From positions 1 to 27,600 of the forward strand of contig CBCTVZ010000023.1 of the NCBI GenBank assembly GCA_965150505.1: a stretch of 27,600 nt of DNA. The letters are read 5' to 3'. The stretch's first letter is position 1; each line of letters begins with the position of its first letter. Below are positions 14,105 to 22,135 of the stretch, piece after piece. Below the pieces are notes generated by a model. The model was not told the DNA's origin. It worked only from the letters and a program-made list of their open reading frames with translations, and did not search any database. This stretch comes from JAGZHZ01 sp965150505 (GTDB taxonomy: Bacteria; Bacillota; Clostridia; Lachnospirales; Lachnospiraceae). A program made the position numbers and the translations under genes.

Positions 14105-15085
14105 ATGAAAAAAAGATTTTTATCGATTAGCGCTGTTTTAGGAACAAGTTTCCTGCTTTTGACAGGATTTGACAATGCCGCTACACCGGAAAGTATTTTT
14201 CAGGATTCTATTTCAGCAATGCAGAATATCTCATCCTTTGATATGAACGCAGCATTAGATATGATTTTTAATATAGAAATGATTACAGGAAGCGGTGAGG
14301 ATGCGATCCCTACAAATATTGGAACAGGAATAAGCGGAAATTTTGGAATGAAAGTTGCTGAAGATAGTGGAATGGCCATGAATATGAACATGGATGTGGC
14401 AGCAATGGGAGTGACTGAGTCCATGGGTATGGAAATGTATGGTACGCCAAACGGTGAGATGTATGATCTTTACACTTACGATTCCGAGAGTGATATGTGG
14501 CTGTATGAACAGGGGCTTCAATCAGAAGTACAGCCTGGAATCAATGAAATCATGGATTCTTTTAAAGCGCAAGATGCTCAGGAAAATGGAATGTTAGAAG
14601 AGTTTTCCGGTCTTGATTTTGTTTTATCCGATGAGCTTGTCACAGTAAATGGAATTTCTTGCTATGAATTGAAAGCAACAATGGATAGTTCCGCGCTCGG
14701 AGAAAATGGAAATTCTATAATGGATCTGTTTGGTCAGTATGCCATGACAGAACAAGATGAGTTAATGTCTGAGTATATGATGAATGGACTTCATGCGGAT
14801 CTTACTTATTATGTGGCAGCTGATACAAAATTGCCTGTTCAGATTTTAATGGATATGAGTCAGACAGATATGTCAGCGTATGCTGAGCTGATGAATGATT
14901 CGATCGCGCAGCAGATGGGAGACGCTTCAAGCGCTGAAGCCGCAGAAATTTCTGTCAATGTTTCATTAAATCCATGCACGATTACACTCAATATGGACTT
15001 TAACAATACGCCAAGCATCACCGTTCCAGAAGAAGCTATCTTAGCAGTACAAAACAGCGAGACAGAGGTATCTTCTGTAAATTAA
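14105..15085 (+). CDS. Secreted protein with lipobox-like signal (Cys replaced by Phe), first paralog
   Basis: A 326-residue protein with an N-terminal signal sequence, Lys/Arg then a hydrophobic core ending L19-T20-G21-F22-D23. This is a textbook lipobox except that Phe stands where the lipidated Cys should be. After TPESIFQDSISAMQNISSFDMN the protein is acidic and very Met-rich, with alternating beta-like stretches. The overall pattern (TPE helix, repeated M-x-M strands, WLYEQG, DGxxCYEL-like segment, late NPCTITLNMDFNN strand) resembles the LppX/LolA-like lipoprotein folds such as DUF6612; that assignment is inference. The next gene, 33 nt on, is a diverged paralog. It may bind a hydrophobic ligand at the cell surface. 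AGGAGG spacing to ATG is normal. Confidence 0.85.
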   Translation: MKKRFLSISAVLGTSFLLLTGFDNAATPESIFQDSISAMQNISSFDMNAALDMIFNIEMITGSGEDAIPTNIGTGISGNFGMKVAEDSGMAMNMNMDVAAMGVTESMGMEMYGTPNGEMYDLYTYDSESDMWLYEQGLQSEVQPGINEIMDSFKAQDAQENGMLEEFSGLDFVLSDELVTVNGISCYELKATMDSSALGENGNSIMDLFGQYAMTEQDELMSEYMMNGLHADLTYYVAADTKLPVQILMDMSQTDMSAYAELMNDSIAQQMGDASSAEAAEISVNVSLNPCTITLNMDFNNTPSITVPEEAILAVQNSETEVSSVN

Positions 15086-15118
15086 ACACGATGTAAAACT
15101 TGGGGAAGGGGTGATTCT

Positions 15119-16300
15119 ATGAAGAAAAAGTATATCGCCGCTCTTCTTTTAGGCAGCAGCTTTTTCATGCTTTCTGGTTTTGACTCAAAATTGACTCCTC
15201 AGGAGATTTTAGAAACCTCTGCGGAGGCAGTGGACAGTATCGGTGAATTAAATTCGATAAACGCAAATATGCAATGCCGAATGAGAACGGATGTGTCGTT
15301 CTCTTCAAAAGATGATTCAAAAGATGCTTACATTCCAGCGGTATCCACGGCCGTTTTAAATAACATAAGCGGAAACTTTACCATCTTAGATGACAGTTCT
15401 GTGGGAGTGGATATGAAATGGAAAATTGTAGTTCCAGGTGAACAGGATACTTTATCGCTTCGTTTTTATCGTTTTCTTGGCAGAGATGGTTTTCAGAATT
15501 ATTTCTACAACAGTGTAGAGGATGAGTGGATAAAGACCGTTTTTCCAGAGGAGATCGATGAACAGTTGATGGACGCTATACAGTACGGATTTTCAGCTTT
15601 TATCGGAGAAAACACAGGTCTGTTTTTGCCGGAAGGAAAGCTGGAGGCTGAAGATCTCTTAGCTTATCTGCCACAAGAGATGTATTCTGAGCAGGAAATA
15701 GAAAAATTGGAAGATATCTATGAACAGTTTTTCACTGTGATGCAAATAAAAGCAGATCGTGTCACCGTCTCACCTCTTCCAACAGAGATTGACGGAGCTG
15801 TCTGCTATAAACTAGAACAGAATGTTTCATATGATATAGAGGGATTGGCAGATCTGTTAGAACAGTTTTGTATGGATAGGAATGAGGCATCTTCAGCAGA
15901 AGCGTCAGAAGAGCTGTGTGAAGAGGAGATGGCAGATCTGTACATGATTTGTGATTTAGCAGAAGAGCTGATCGACGATATTTCGATTAAGAAGACGTGT
16001 TATATTGATGACACTACGTTTATGCCTGTCAAAGAGACCATGGATATGGGCGGATTGGATTTCTCTTCTTTCTTCCAAAAACTGGCAGAATGGTCTGTGG
16101 AAGATGAGATGTATGGTTTGGATTCAGAACAAGATGCGGCGATTCCAAAGATCGGAATTTCTATGCCAGAGTATAAGGTGGAGATTTCATATCAATTAAA
16201 TGAGGCAGACGAGATCAAAATTCCAGCTGCTGCATTGTCTGCAGGCGAAATAGAAACAGAAACAAAAATGGAATCAGAAATGGAATCCGAACTAGAATAA
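15119..16300 (+). CDS. Secreted protein with lipobox-like signal (Cys replaced by Phe), second paralog
   Basis: A 393-residue paralog of the preceding gene. The signal MKKKYIAALLLGSSFFMLSGFD ends L18-S19-G20-F21, again a lipobox with Phe instead of Cys. The shared layout includes a TPQEILETSAEAVDSI helix, an ISGNFTILDDSS strand (compare ISGNFGMKVAEDS), DEWIKTVFPEE, DGAVCYKLEQ, TFMPVKETMDMGGLD and a late IPAAALSA strand. It differs by an acidic insertion (EASSAEASEELCEEEMADL) and an acidic, Met/Glu-rich tail ETKMESEMESELE. RBS GGGAAGGGG lies about 7-10 nt before the ATG. It is co-transcribed with the first paralog and ended by the hairpin at 16318. The function is unknown; a LppX/DUF6612-like fold is a guess. 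Confidence 0.85.
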   Translation: MKKKYIAALLLGSSFFMLSGFDSKLTPQEILETSAEAVDSIGELNSINANMQCRMRTDVSFSSKDDSKDAYIPAVSTAVLNNISGNFTILDDSSVGVDMKWKIVVPGEQDTLSLRFYRFLGRDGFQNYFYNSVEDEWIKTVFPEEIDEQLMDAIQYGFSAFIGENTGLFLPEGKLEAEDLLAYLPQEMYSEQEIEKLEDIYEQFFTVMQIKADRVTVSPLPTEIDGAVCYKLEQNVSYDIEGLADLLEQFCMDRNEASSAEASEELCEEEMADLYMICDLAEELIDDISIKKTCYIDDTTFMPVKETMDMGGLDFSSFFQKLAEWSVEDEMYGLDSEQDAAIPKIGISMPEYKVEISYQLNEADEIKIPAAALSAGEIETETKMESEMESELE

Positions 16301-16317
16301 TCGAATAGAGAAAAGAA

Positions 16318-16350
16318 AAAACGGGATGGTATTTTTTACCATCCCGTTTT
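16318..16350. terminator. Bidirectional terminator for the paralog pair and tRNA-Ser
   Basis: A perfect 14-bp stem (AAAACGGGATGGTA, 16318-16331, with 16337-16350) has a 5-nt loop. On the - strand it is followed by TTTTTTCTTTTCT and lies just after the tRNA 3' end. On + the T-run is only four bases. Confidence 0.9.
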
Positions 16351-16352
16351 GA

Positions 16353-16439
16353 CGGAGAGTGTGGGATTTGAACCCACGTGCCCAGAAAGGACAACTGCAT
16401 TTCGAGTGCAGCTCGTTATGACCACTTCGATAACTCTCC
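16353..16439 (-). tRNA. tRNA-Ser, anticodon CGA
   Basis: An 87-nt class II tRNA on the - strand. The acceptor stem GGAGAGT pairs with ACTCTCC and the discriminator base is G73, as expected for serine. The anticodon arm CTGCA-CTCGAAA-TGCAG has CGA at 16404-16402. A long variable arm follows, and the T arm is GTGGGTTCAAATCCCAC. No CCA is encoded. The anticodon reads UCG codons. A terminator follows immediately. Confidence 0.97.
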
Positions 16440-16479
16440 ATAATTTTTAAAACAATCTATAAAACCGACTGCATTAAAT

Positions 16480-16507
16480 AGTATACCATAAATTTACAAA
16501 AATGCAA
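16480..16507 (-). promoter_or_regulatory. Promoter of tRNA-Ser
   Basis: On the - strand TTGCAT (16507-16502), a 16-nt spacer and TATACT (16485-16480) lie about 35-40 nt before the mature tRNA 5' end. Confidence 0.65.
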
Positions 16508-16553
16508 AAGATTTCTTTTTCGATTTCAAAAAATTAGAAGAGTTCGGTGTCTT

Positions 16554-17195
16554 TTATCGTTTGATACCTTGATCGATCTCTTGAGCCCACATTTGGAGAT
16601 CATAGGCGTTTCCGTCAAATAGTTTTAAGATCGTTCCATAAGGAGCGGCATCATTTGCAAAAGCATTTGCCTCATCGGTATCAACGTGCATGGCAAGCTT
16701 AAAAGACGGGCTGACACGAACGACAACGTCTGCGAAAATTAAGGCACGTTCAAAACTTTGGGTGATCACAAAAACATCGTCATTGTCTTTTAAGTTCATA
16801 CGGATTGCCTGATCAGGAGTCATGTGGATATGACGTTTTGCCACAATGACTCCTTTTTCAATATTTAAAGATGAAGAAGAGCTGATCAGGGTACATCCAG
16901 GAGTCCCTTCAATCGAACCGGACTGACGGATGATTCCTGGTACGCCTAATTTTCTTGCATCTGTCATGGAGATCTCGATTTGCGTATCGGATCGGAAAGG
17001 GCCAAGGATGGCAACATTTTCAAAAGAACCTCTAGGACCTTGGATAGTCAGACGTTCTTTTGCAAGAAACTGCCCTGGCTGGCTTAGTTCTTTGACAAAA
17101 GTTAATTCAGCACCAGAACCAAAAAGTGCTTCAAAGTCTTCCTTTGAGACATGAATATGGCGGGCAGATGTCTCAATAGGAATTTTTCGTGGCAT
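16554..17195 (-). CDS. pduL: Phosphate propanoyltransferase / phosphotransacylase, PduL family
   Basis: A 213-residue PduL-type acyltransferase interconverting acyl-CoA plus phosphate and acyl phosphate plus CoA, for acetyl or propionyl groups. Signature metal-binding blocks are SARHIHVS (10-17), AKRHIHMTPDQA (119-130) and the HVDTDEANA motif (170-178), with a GTPGCTLIS segment near 97-105. There is no N-terminal encapsulation helix of the microcompartment type: the protein starts directly at the beta barrel. No shell genes are nearby, so it likely works in the cytosol as a housekeeping phosphotransacetylase. AAGGAGGA is about 7 nt before the ATG. It stands alone, divergent from pfkA. The next gene on the same strand is tRNA-Ser, which has its own promoter. 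Confidence 0.94.
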   Translation of the reverse strand: MPRKIPIETSARHIHVSKEDFEALFGSGAELTFVKELSQPGQFLAKERLTIQGPRGSFENVAILGPFRSDTQIEISMTDARKLGVPGIIRQSGSIEGTPGCTLISSSSSLNIEKGVIVAKRHIHMTPDQAIRMNLKDNDDVFVITQSFERALIFADVVVRVSPSFKLAMHVDTDEANAFANDAAPYGTILKLFDGNAYDLQMWAQEIDQGIKR

Positions 17196-17233
17196 AGTAT
17201 TTTCCTCCTTATATGACAGAAATTTTTAATTAT

Positions 17234-17262
17234 ATGATACGGGATGAAAGAATGTTGGTCAA
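17234..17262 (-). promoter_or_regulatory. Promoter of pduL
   Basis: On the - strand TTGACC (17262-17257), a 17-nt spacer and TATCAT (17239-17234) lie about 40 nt upstream of the pduL start. Confidence 0.65.
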
Positions 17263-17295
17263 GCGATAAAAAGAGAAAAAGAAAATTGGAAAGTA

Positions 17296-17324
17296 TTGTG
17301 GTAAGAACAAAAATATTATATAAT
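17296..17324 (+). promoter_or_regulatory. Promoter of pfkA
   Basis: TTGTGG (17296-17301), a 17-nt spacer and TATAAT (17319-17324) are followed by an AT-rich leader (ATTATATAA repeats) and the pfkA RBS. Confidence 0.6.
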
Positions 17325-17364
17325 AAATTATTATATAAATTAGAAAACGAGGTGTTTTTAAACT

Positions 17365-18444
17365 ATGAAAAGAATTGGGTTATTGACAAGCGGCGGTGAC
17401 TGTCAGGCTTTAAATGCAGCGATGCGTGGCGTTGTAAAAGGGCTGTCCTCAAATCTGCCTGAGAAAGAGCTGGAAGTGTACGGATTTTCAAATGGATATA
17501 AGGGACTGATCTATGGAGATTACCGTATGTTGACCTCAAAAGATTTTTCAGGTATCCTGACAAAAGGCGGAACAATCTTAGGATCTTCAAGACAGCCGTT
17601 TAAAATGATGCGTGTTCCAGATGAGAAAGGTCTTGATAAAGTAGAGGCAATGAAACAGAATTATTATAAACTGCGTCTGGACTGCCTTGTAATTTTGGGA
17701 GGAAATGGAACTCAGAAGACAGCGAATCTGTTGCGCGAAGAAGGACTGAATGTCATTCATCTGCCAAAGACGATTGATAATGATATCTGGGGAACAGATA
17801 TGACTTTTGGATTCCAGAGTGCAGTCAATATAGCAACCGATGCGATTGACTGTATCCATACGACAGCATCTTCTCATAACCGTGTTTTCATTGTAGAAGT
17901 TATGGGTCATAAAGTTGGATGGCTGACACTTCATGCTGGAATCGCAGGTGGAGCAGATATCATTTTGATTCCGGAAATCCCATATGATATTGATAAGGTC
18001 ATTGCAGCGATCAACAAGAGAACACAGGCAGGAAAAGGATTTACCATTCTGGCTGTGGCAGAGGGAGCAATCTCAAAAGAAGATGCAAAATTATCCAAAA
18101 AAGATCTGAAAGAGAAATTAAAGAAAAAAGCACATCCGGCTGTATCCTATGAGATTGCAGCAGCAATTCAGGAAAGAACCGGAATTGAAGTGCGCGTGAC
18201 CGTTCCGGGACATACGCAAAGAGGAGGAAGTCCTTGTCCATATGACCGTGTTCTGACAACAAGACTGGGAGCAGCAGCAGCAAAATTGATCTTAAATGAT
18301 GAATATGGATACATGGTCGGCATTGTAAATGGAAAGACGAAAAAGATTCCTCTTGAGGAAGTAGCTGGAAAACTGAAAATGGTATCACCAGACGCACAGA
18401 TCGTAAAAGAAGCAAAAATGATAGGCATTAGCTTTGGTGATTAA
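17365..18444 (+). CDS. pfkA: 6-phosphofructokinase (PfkA family) with mixed ATP/PPi-type signature
   Basis: A 359-residue enzyme phosphorylating fructose 6-phosphate in glycolysis. The phosphate-donor loop LLTSGGDCQALNAAM is at 6-20, catalytic PKTIDND at 134-140 (D138 equivalent to E. coli D127), sugar-phosphate site EVMGHKVGW at 178-186, and TVPGHTQRGGSPCPYDR near 280-296. The donor-specificity positions are unusual: GGNGT (112-116) keeps Gly at the E. coli 104 position, as in ATP enzymes. The 124 position is Lys (K135), as in PPi enzymes and the trypanosomatid ATP enzymes. The usual GGDGS Asp (E. coli D103) is Asn114. It is ~40 residues longer than E. coli PfkA, partly from a Lys-rich insertion (SKKDLKEKLKKKAH). 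RBS CGAGGTG precedes the ATG. dnaX follows after 29 nt. The donor is probably ATP but uncertain. Confidence 0.93.
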   Translation: MKRIGLLTSGGDCQALNAAMRGVVKGLSSNLPEKELEVYGFSNGYKGLIYGDYRMLTSKDFSGILTKGGTILGSSRQPFKMMRVPDEKGLDKVEAMKQNYYKLRLDCLVILGGNGTQKTANLLREEGLNVIHLPKTIDNDIWGTDMTFGFQSAVNIATDAIDCIHTTASSHNRVFIVEVMGHKVGWLTLHAGIAGGADIILIPEIPYDIDKVIAAINKRTQAGKGFTILAVAEGAISKEDAKLSKKDLKEKLKKKAHPAVSYEIAAAIQERTGIEVRVTVPGHTQRGGSPCPYDRVLTTRLGAAAAKLILNDEYGYMVGIVNGKTKKIPLEEVAGKLKMVSPDAQIVKEAKMIGISFGD

Positions 18445-18473
18445 AAAGTCAGGAAAGATAGGAGAACCATGAA

Positions 18474-20114
18474 ATGAGCTATACTGCTTTATACAGAAAA
18501 TTCCGACCAAGTGAATTTGATGATGTCAAAGGTCAGGATCATATCGTGACAACACTGAAAAACCAGATTAACGCCAATCGAATCGGACATGCGTATTTAT
18601 TTTGTGGCACAAGGGGAACTGGTAAGACAACCATAGCGAAGATTTTTGCAAAAGCAGTAAATTGCGAACATCCTATAAATGGAAGTCCCTGTAATGAATG
18701 TGAGACATGCAAAGCCATCACATCAGGGACTTCCCTGAATGTGATCGAGATGGATGCAGCTTCCAACAATGGAGTGGACAATATCAGAGAGATTAAAGAT
18801 GAAGTCACTTATTCCCCTACGATGGGAAAATATAAAGTCTATATCATTGATGAAGCGCATATGCTTACCCCAGGAGCTTTTAATGCACTGTTAAAAACAC
18901 TGGAAGAGCCGCCGTCCTATGTCATCTTTATTTTGGCTACCACAGAGGTTCACAAAATTCCAGTCACGATTCTGTCACGATGCCAGAGATACGATTTTAA
19001 AAGAATTTCATTAAATGTGATCAGCGACCGCTTGCGGGAGCTGATGGATAGAGAAAATATTGAGGTAGAAGAAAAAGCGATCCGTTATATTGCAAAAAAA
19101 GCAGACGGAGGAATGAGAGATGCACTCAGTCTGATGGAACAGTGCATTTCTTTTTATCTTGGACAGAAACTGACATATGAGAAAGTTCTGGAAGTTTTAG
19201 GAGCTGTGGATACCGATGTATTCAGCGCTTTTCTGCGAGAGATCTTAAGCGATGACGTGGCAAAAGTGATTGCGCATCTGGAAGAGATTGTGATGCAGGG
19301 AAGTGACTTGGGACAGTTTGTAAATGATTTTACCTGGTATATGAGAAACTTGCTTTTAATCAAAGCATCTGATAATATGGAGGAGATTCTGGATGTCTCG
19401 GCTGAGAATCTTATTCAGCTCAAAGAAGAGGCAGGAATGATTCGCCAGAATACATTGATGCGTTTTATACGAATTTTTTCAGAGCTGACGAATCAGTTGA
19501 AAAATGCTTCCAATAAGAGAATTTTAGTGGAAATGGCTCTGATTAAGTTATGCCGTCCACAGATGGAATATGACAGCGCTTCTCTGCTGGAACGTGTGCG
19601 CAGGCTGGAAAAGAAGTTGGAACAGGGAGTCTTTCTGTCGGAGACAAATCTAGGCGCTGTACAAAACAGCAATGCGGACATCGTCAGAAAGCAGGCGAAT
19701 ACGCCGGAATTTTTGGGTGAGACGCAGGCGATGCAGGAAAATACAGTCATGGATAAGGCTGCGCCAAAGGATCTGCAGCAGGTGCAATCAATGTGGAGAA
19801 GCATTGTTGCAATGACGAGCGGGAGATTTAAAGTGGTGCTTTCTTCAGCACAGATTAAGTTTAACGCTGCCTCAGAGGACGACAATCGACTGTATGTTGT
19901 ATTTGCGGATTTTCTGGCGGAACCTTATATTGGCAATCAGGAAAAACAACAGGAACTAGAAGAACTGATTGCAGGAAAAATTGGGAAGAAAGTGGAAGTC
20001 AGGATGATGCTTCAGGAAGATGAAGCTCTGACAACAGAAAAGCTTTCAAAAATCAGTGTGGATGAAGCGATTGAACGATTTATCAATACCGATGTAATTG
20101 TAGAAGATTTTTAA
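18474..20114 (+). CDS. dnaX: DNA polymerase III subunit gamma/tau
   Basis: A 546-residue clamp-loader ATPase of the replisome. The N-terminus MSYTALYRKFRPSEFDDVKGQ is canonical. Walker A GTRGTGKT is at 45-52. Zinc-module cysteines are C64, C73, C76 and C79. Walker B DEAH is at 126-129 and the sensor/arginine-finger SRC at 168-170. A helical collar follows to about 360, then a variable tail and a compact C-terminal domain (QSMWRSIVAMTSGRFKVVLSS... to the end). AGGAG (18460-18464) is 9 nt before the start. An overlapping two-codon ATGAAATGA sits just upstream, with only 4 nt spacing. No obvious slippery frameshift site for a separate gamma form was seen. It belongs to the conserved dnaX-ybaB-recR group. 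Confidence 0.97.
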   Translation: MSYTALYRKFRPSEFDDVKGQDHIVTTLKNQINANRIGHAYLFCGTRGTGKTTIAKIFAKAVNCEHPINGSPCNECETCKAITSGTSLNVIEMDAASNNGVDNIREIKDEVTYSPTMGKYKVYIIDEAHMLTPGAFNALLKTLEEPPSYVIFILATTEVHKIPVTILSRCQRYDFKRISLNVISDRLRELMDRENIEVEEKAIRYIAKKADGGMRDALSLMEQCISFYLGQKLTYEKVLEVLGAVDTDVFSAFLREILSDDVAKVIAHLEEIVMQGSDLGQFVNDFTWYMRNLLLIKASDNMEEILDVSAENLIQLKEEAGMIRQNTLMRFIRIFSELTNQLKNASNKRILVEMALIKLCRPQMEYDSASLLERVRRLEKKLEQGVFLSETNLGAVQNSNADIVRKQANTPEFLGETQAMQENTVMDKAAPKDLQQVQSMWRSIVAMTSGRFKVVLSSAQIKFNAASEDDNRLYVVFADFLAEPYIGNQEKQQELEELIAGKIGKKVEVRMMLQEDEALTTEKLSKISVDEAIERFINTDVIVEDF

Positions 20115-20222
20115 TCTTATGAAAAATCTGCAGTTGTTTTCGCTTAACAATCATTCGCCGTTTGAAAAAGTATTTTTCAACAAGAAAAGAGTAAAATCAA
20201 TTTTATTTTAGGAGGAAAAAAG

Positions 20223-20579
20223 ATGGCAAAAAGAGGAGGATTTCCAGGTGGAATGATGCCGGGAAACATGAATAATCTGATGAAGCAGGCACAGAAAATG
20301 CAGAAACAGATGGAAGAAAATCAAAAAGCGCTTGAGGAGAAAGAATTTACTGCAACTGCCGGAGGCGGAGCTGTGGAAGTGACTGTATCAGGAAAAAAAG
20401 AAGTCACCAGAGTAAAACTGCAGGAAGAAGTAGTAGATCCAGATGATATAGAGATGCTGGAAGATTTGATTATGGCGGCCACAAATGAAGCGATGCGTAA
20501 AATGGAAGAAGCAGCAGCTTCTACAATGTCAAGACTGGCAGGCGGTCTTGGCGGTCTGGGCGGAGGCTTCCCATTCTAA
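20223..20579 (+). CDS. Nucleoid-associated protein, YbaB/EbfC family
   Basis: A 118-residue DNA-binding protein, usually a dimer with a tweezer shape. An amphipathic helix NLMKQAQKMQKQMEENQKAL (about 18-37) is followed by a three-strand sheet (FTATAGGGAVEVTVSGKKEVTRVKL), a helix DIEMLEDLIMAATNEAMRKMEE and a Gly-rich C-terminal tail ending GGGFPF. The N-terminus GGFPGGMMPGNM is also Gly/Met-rich, as usual. AGGAGG lies 7-8 nt upstream. The position between dnaX and recR is the classic arrangement. The stop overlaps the recR start (TAATG). Confidence 0.96.
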   Translation: MAKRGGFPGGMMPGNMNNLMKQAQKMQKQMEENQKALEEKEFTATAGGGAVEVTVSGKKEVTRVKLQEEVVDPDDIEMLEDLIMAATNEAMRKMEEAAASTMSRLAGGLGGLGGGFPF

Positions 20580-21175
20580 TGGATTACTACAGCAGTTATA
20601 TCAGTAAATTAATTGAGGAACTGTCAAAGCTGCCGGGCGTTGGTACAAAATCAGCACAACGCCTGGCTTTTCATATCATAAATCGTCCGATGGAAGAAGT
20701 AAAAGGGCTGTCAGATGCTATTATTCAAGCAAAAGAAAAGGTGCGTTACTGTAAAGAATGTTATACGCTGACAGATCAGGAAATCTGTCCGATCTGCGCC
20801 AATTCTGGGCGTGACCACAGTACGATTATGGTAGTGGAAAATACAAGAGATTTGGCAGCTTATGAGAAGACAGGAAAATTTAATGGTGTTTATCATGTAC
20901 TGCATGGCGCAATCTCTCCAATGTTGGGAATCGGACCAAACGAGATTAAACTGAAAGAATTGATGAAACGGCTTCAAGGAGAGATCAAGGAAGTGATCAT
21001 AGCGACAAACTCCAGCTTAGAGGGAGAGACAACGGCAATGTATATCAGCAAACTGATCAAACCGACCGGAATAAAGGTGAGCCGCATTGCAAGCGGAGTA
21101 CCTGTGGGAGGAGATCTGGAATATATTGACGAAGTGACGCTTCTGCGCGCACTCGAAGGAAGAATTGAACTGTAA
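20579..21175 (+). CDS. recR: Recombination mediator RecR
   Basis: A 198-residue protein that helps RecO load RecA at gaps during recombinational repair. A helix-hairpin-helix LIEELSKLPGVGTKSAQRLAF is at 11-31. The zinc finger C58-KE-C61...C70-PI-C73 is followed by a Toprim domain (IMVVENTRDLAAYEKTGKFNGVYHVLHGAISPMLG), and a C-terminal GVKVSRIASGVPVGGDLEYIDEVTL-type block (here GIKVSRIASG...). Length is exactly typical. The ATG shares a base with the ybaB stop (TAATG), so translation is probably coupled; GGGCGGAGG within ybaB can act as RBS. Confidence 0.97.
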   Translation: MDYYSSYISKLIEELSKLPGVGTKSAQRLAFHIINRPMEEVKGLSDAIIQAKEKVRYCKECYTLTDQEICPICANSGRDHSTIMVVENTRDLAAYEKTGKFNGVYHVLHGAISPMLGIGPNEIKLKELMKRLQGEIKEVIIATNSSLEGETTAMYISKLIKPTGIKVSRIASGVPVGGDLEYIDEVTLLRALEGRIEL

Positions 21176-21224
21176 CCGTATGCGGCAGAAAAGGGAAAAG
21201 AAGGAAAGATTGAGGGAATAAAGC

Positions 21225-21253
21225 TTGATCTTCCGAGAAAAAGCTCTTATAAT
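21225..21253 (+). promoter_or_regulatory. Promoter of the transketolase operon
   Basis: TTGATC (21225-21230), a 17-nt spacer and a perfect TATAAT (21248-21253), about 43 nt before the first transketolase start. Confidence 0.75.
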
Positions 21254-21295
21254 AGGGTCGCAAGTAATAGCCATAATAGAATAAGGAGAATGAAC

Positions 21296-22135
21296 ATGAA
21301 CAAATTAGAGCTTCAAAAAGTTGCTAATGAGATTCGGAAAGGAATTGTGACAGGTGTACATAGCGCAAAAGCAGGACATCCAGGCGGTTCTTTATCTGCA
21401 GCCGATCTTTTTACTTATTTGTATTTTGAAGAAATGAATATTGATCCTAAGAACCCGAAAAAACAAGACAGAGACCGTTTTGTACTCTCAAAAGGTCATA
21501 CAGCGCCAGGATTATATTCAACATTGGCACAGAGAGGATATTTTCCAACAGAGGATTTAAAAACACTGAGAAAAGTCGGATCTTATCTTCAGGGACATCC
21601 TGATATGAAGCACATTCCAGGAATCGATATGTCAAGCGGTTCTCTGGGACAGGGAATTTCAGCGGCAGTTGGAATGGCATTGTCTGCAAAGATTTCCAAT
21701 GAATCTTACCATGTCTATACCCTGTTGGGAGATGGAGAAATTCAGGAAGGACAGGTATGGGAAGCCGCTATGTTTGCAGGGGCAAATCATCTGGACAACC
21801 TGACTGTTATTGTGGATAACAACGGACTTCAGATCGACGGAAGCGTAGAAGAAGTATGCTCTCCATATCCGATTGATAAAAAATTTGAAGCATTTAATTT
21901 CTATACAATTTGTCTGGAAGACGGAAACGATTTTGACCAGATCCGCGCAGCATTTGAAGAGGCAAAGACGGTGAAAGAAAAACCAGTTGCGATTATCGCA
22001 AAAACGGTAAAAGGAAAAGGCGTTTCCTTTATGGAAAATCAGGTTTCCTGGCATGGAAAAGCTCCAAATGACGAGGAGTATGAGATCGCAATGGCAGAAT
22101 TAGAAAAGGCAGGTGAAGCATTATGTCAGAAGTAA
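21296..22135 (+). CDS. Transketolase, N-terminal (thiamine diphosphate) subunit
   Basis: A 279-residue half of a split transketolase, which moves two-carbon ketol units between pentose-phosphate sugars. It carries the ThDP-binding GDGE...NN motif (145-148 to 175-176, GDGEIQEGQVWEAAMFAGANH...VIVDNN), plus GHPGGSLSAADL, SKGHTAPGLYSTL and GSLGQGISAAVGMALS, all standard. I chose ATG 21296 because AAGGAG (21283-21288) is 7 nt upstream; the in-frame ATG at 21290 would be only 1 nt away. It overlaps the C-terminal subunit by 13 nt. The split form is common in Clostridia. Confidence 0.95.
   Translation: MNKLELQKVANEIRKGIVTGVHSAKAGHPGGSLSAADLFTYLYFEEMNIDPKNPKKQDRDRFVLSKGHTAPGLYSTLAQRGYFPTEDLKTLRKVGSYLQGHPDMKHIPGIDMSSGSLGQGISAAVGMALSAKISNESYHVYTLLGDGEIQEGQVWEAAMFAGANHLDNLTVIVDNNGLQIDGSVEEVCSPYPIDKKFEAFNFYTICLEDGNDFDQIRAAFEEAKTVKEKPVAIIAKTVKGKGVSFMENQVSWHGKAPNDEEYEIAMAELEKAGEALCQK

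Noticed and set aside
18469..18477. Two-codon ORF (ATGAAATGA) overlapping the dnaX start, possible translational control
   Set aside because: The RBS is only 4 nt from this ATG and 9 nt from the dnaX ATG, so the overlap is probably chance. I have no support for regulation.
20115..20222. Hairpin TTGAAAAA/TTTTTCAA between dnaX and ybaB as a terminator
   Set aside because: It is AT-only and lacks a T-run; the conserved dnaX-ybaB-recR operon makes internal termination unlikely.
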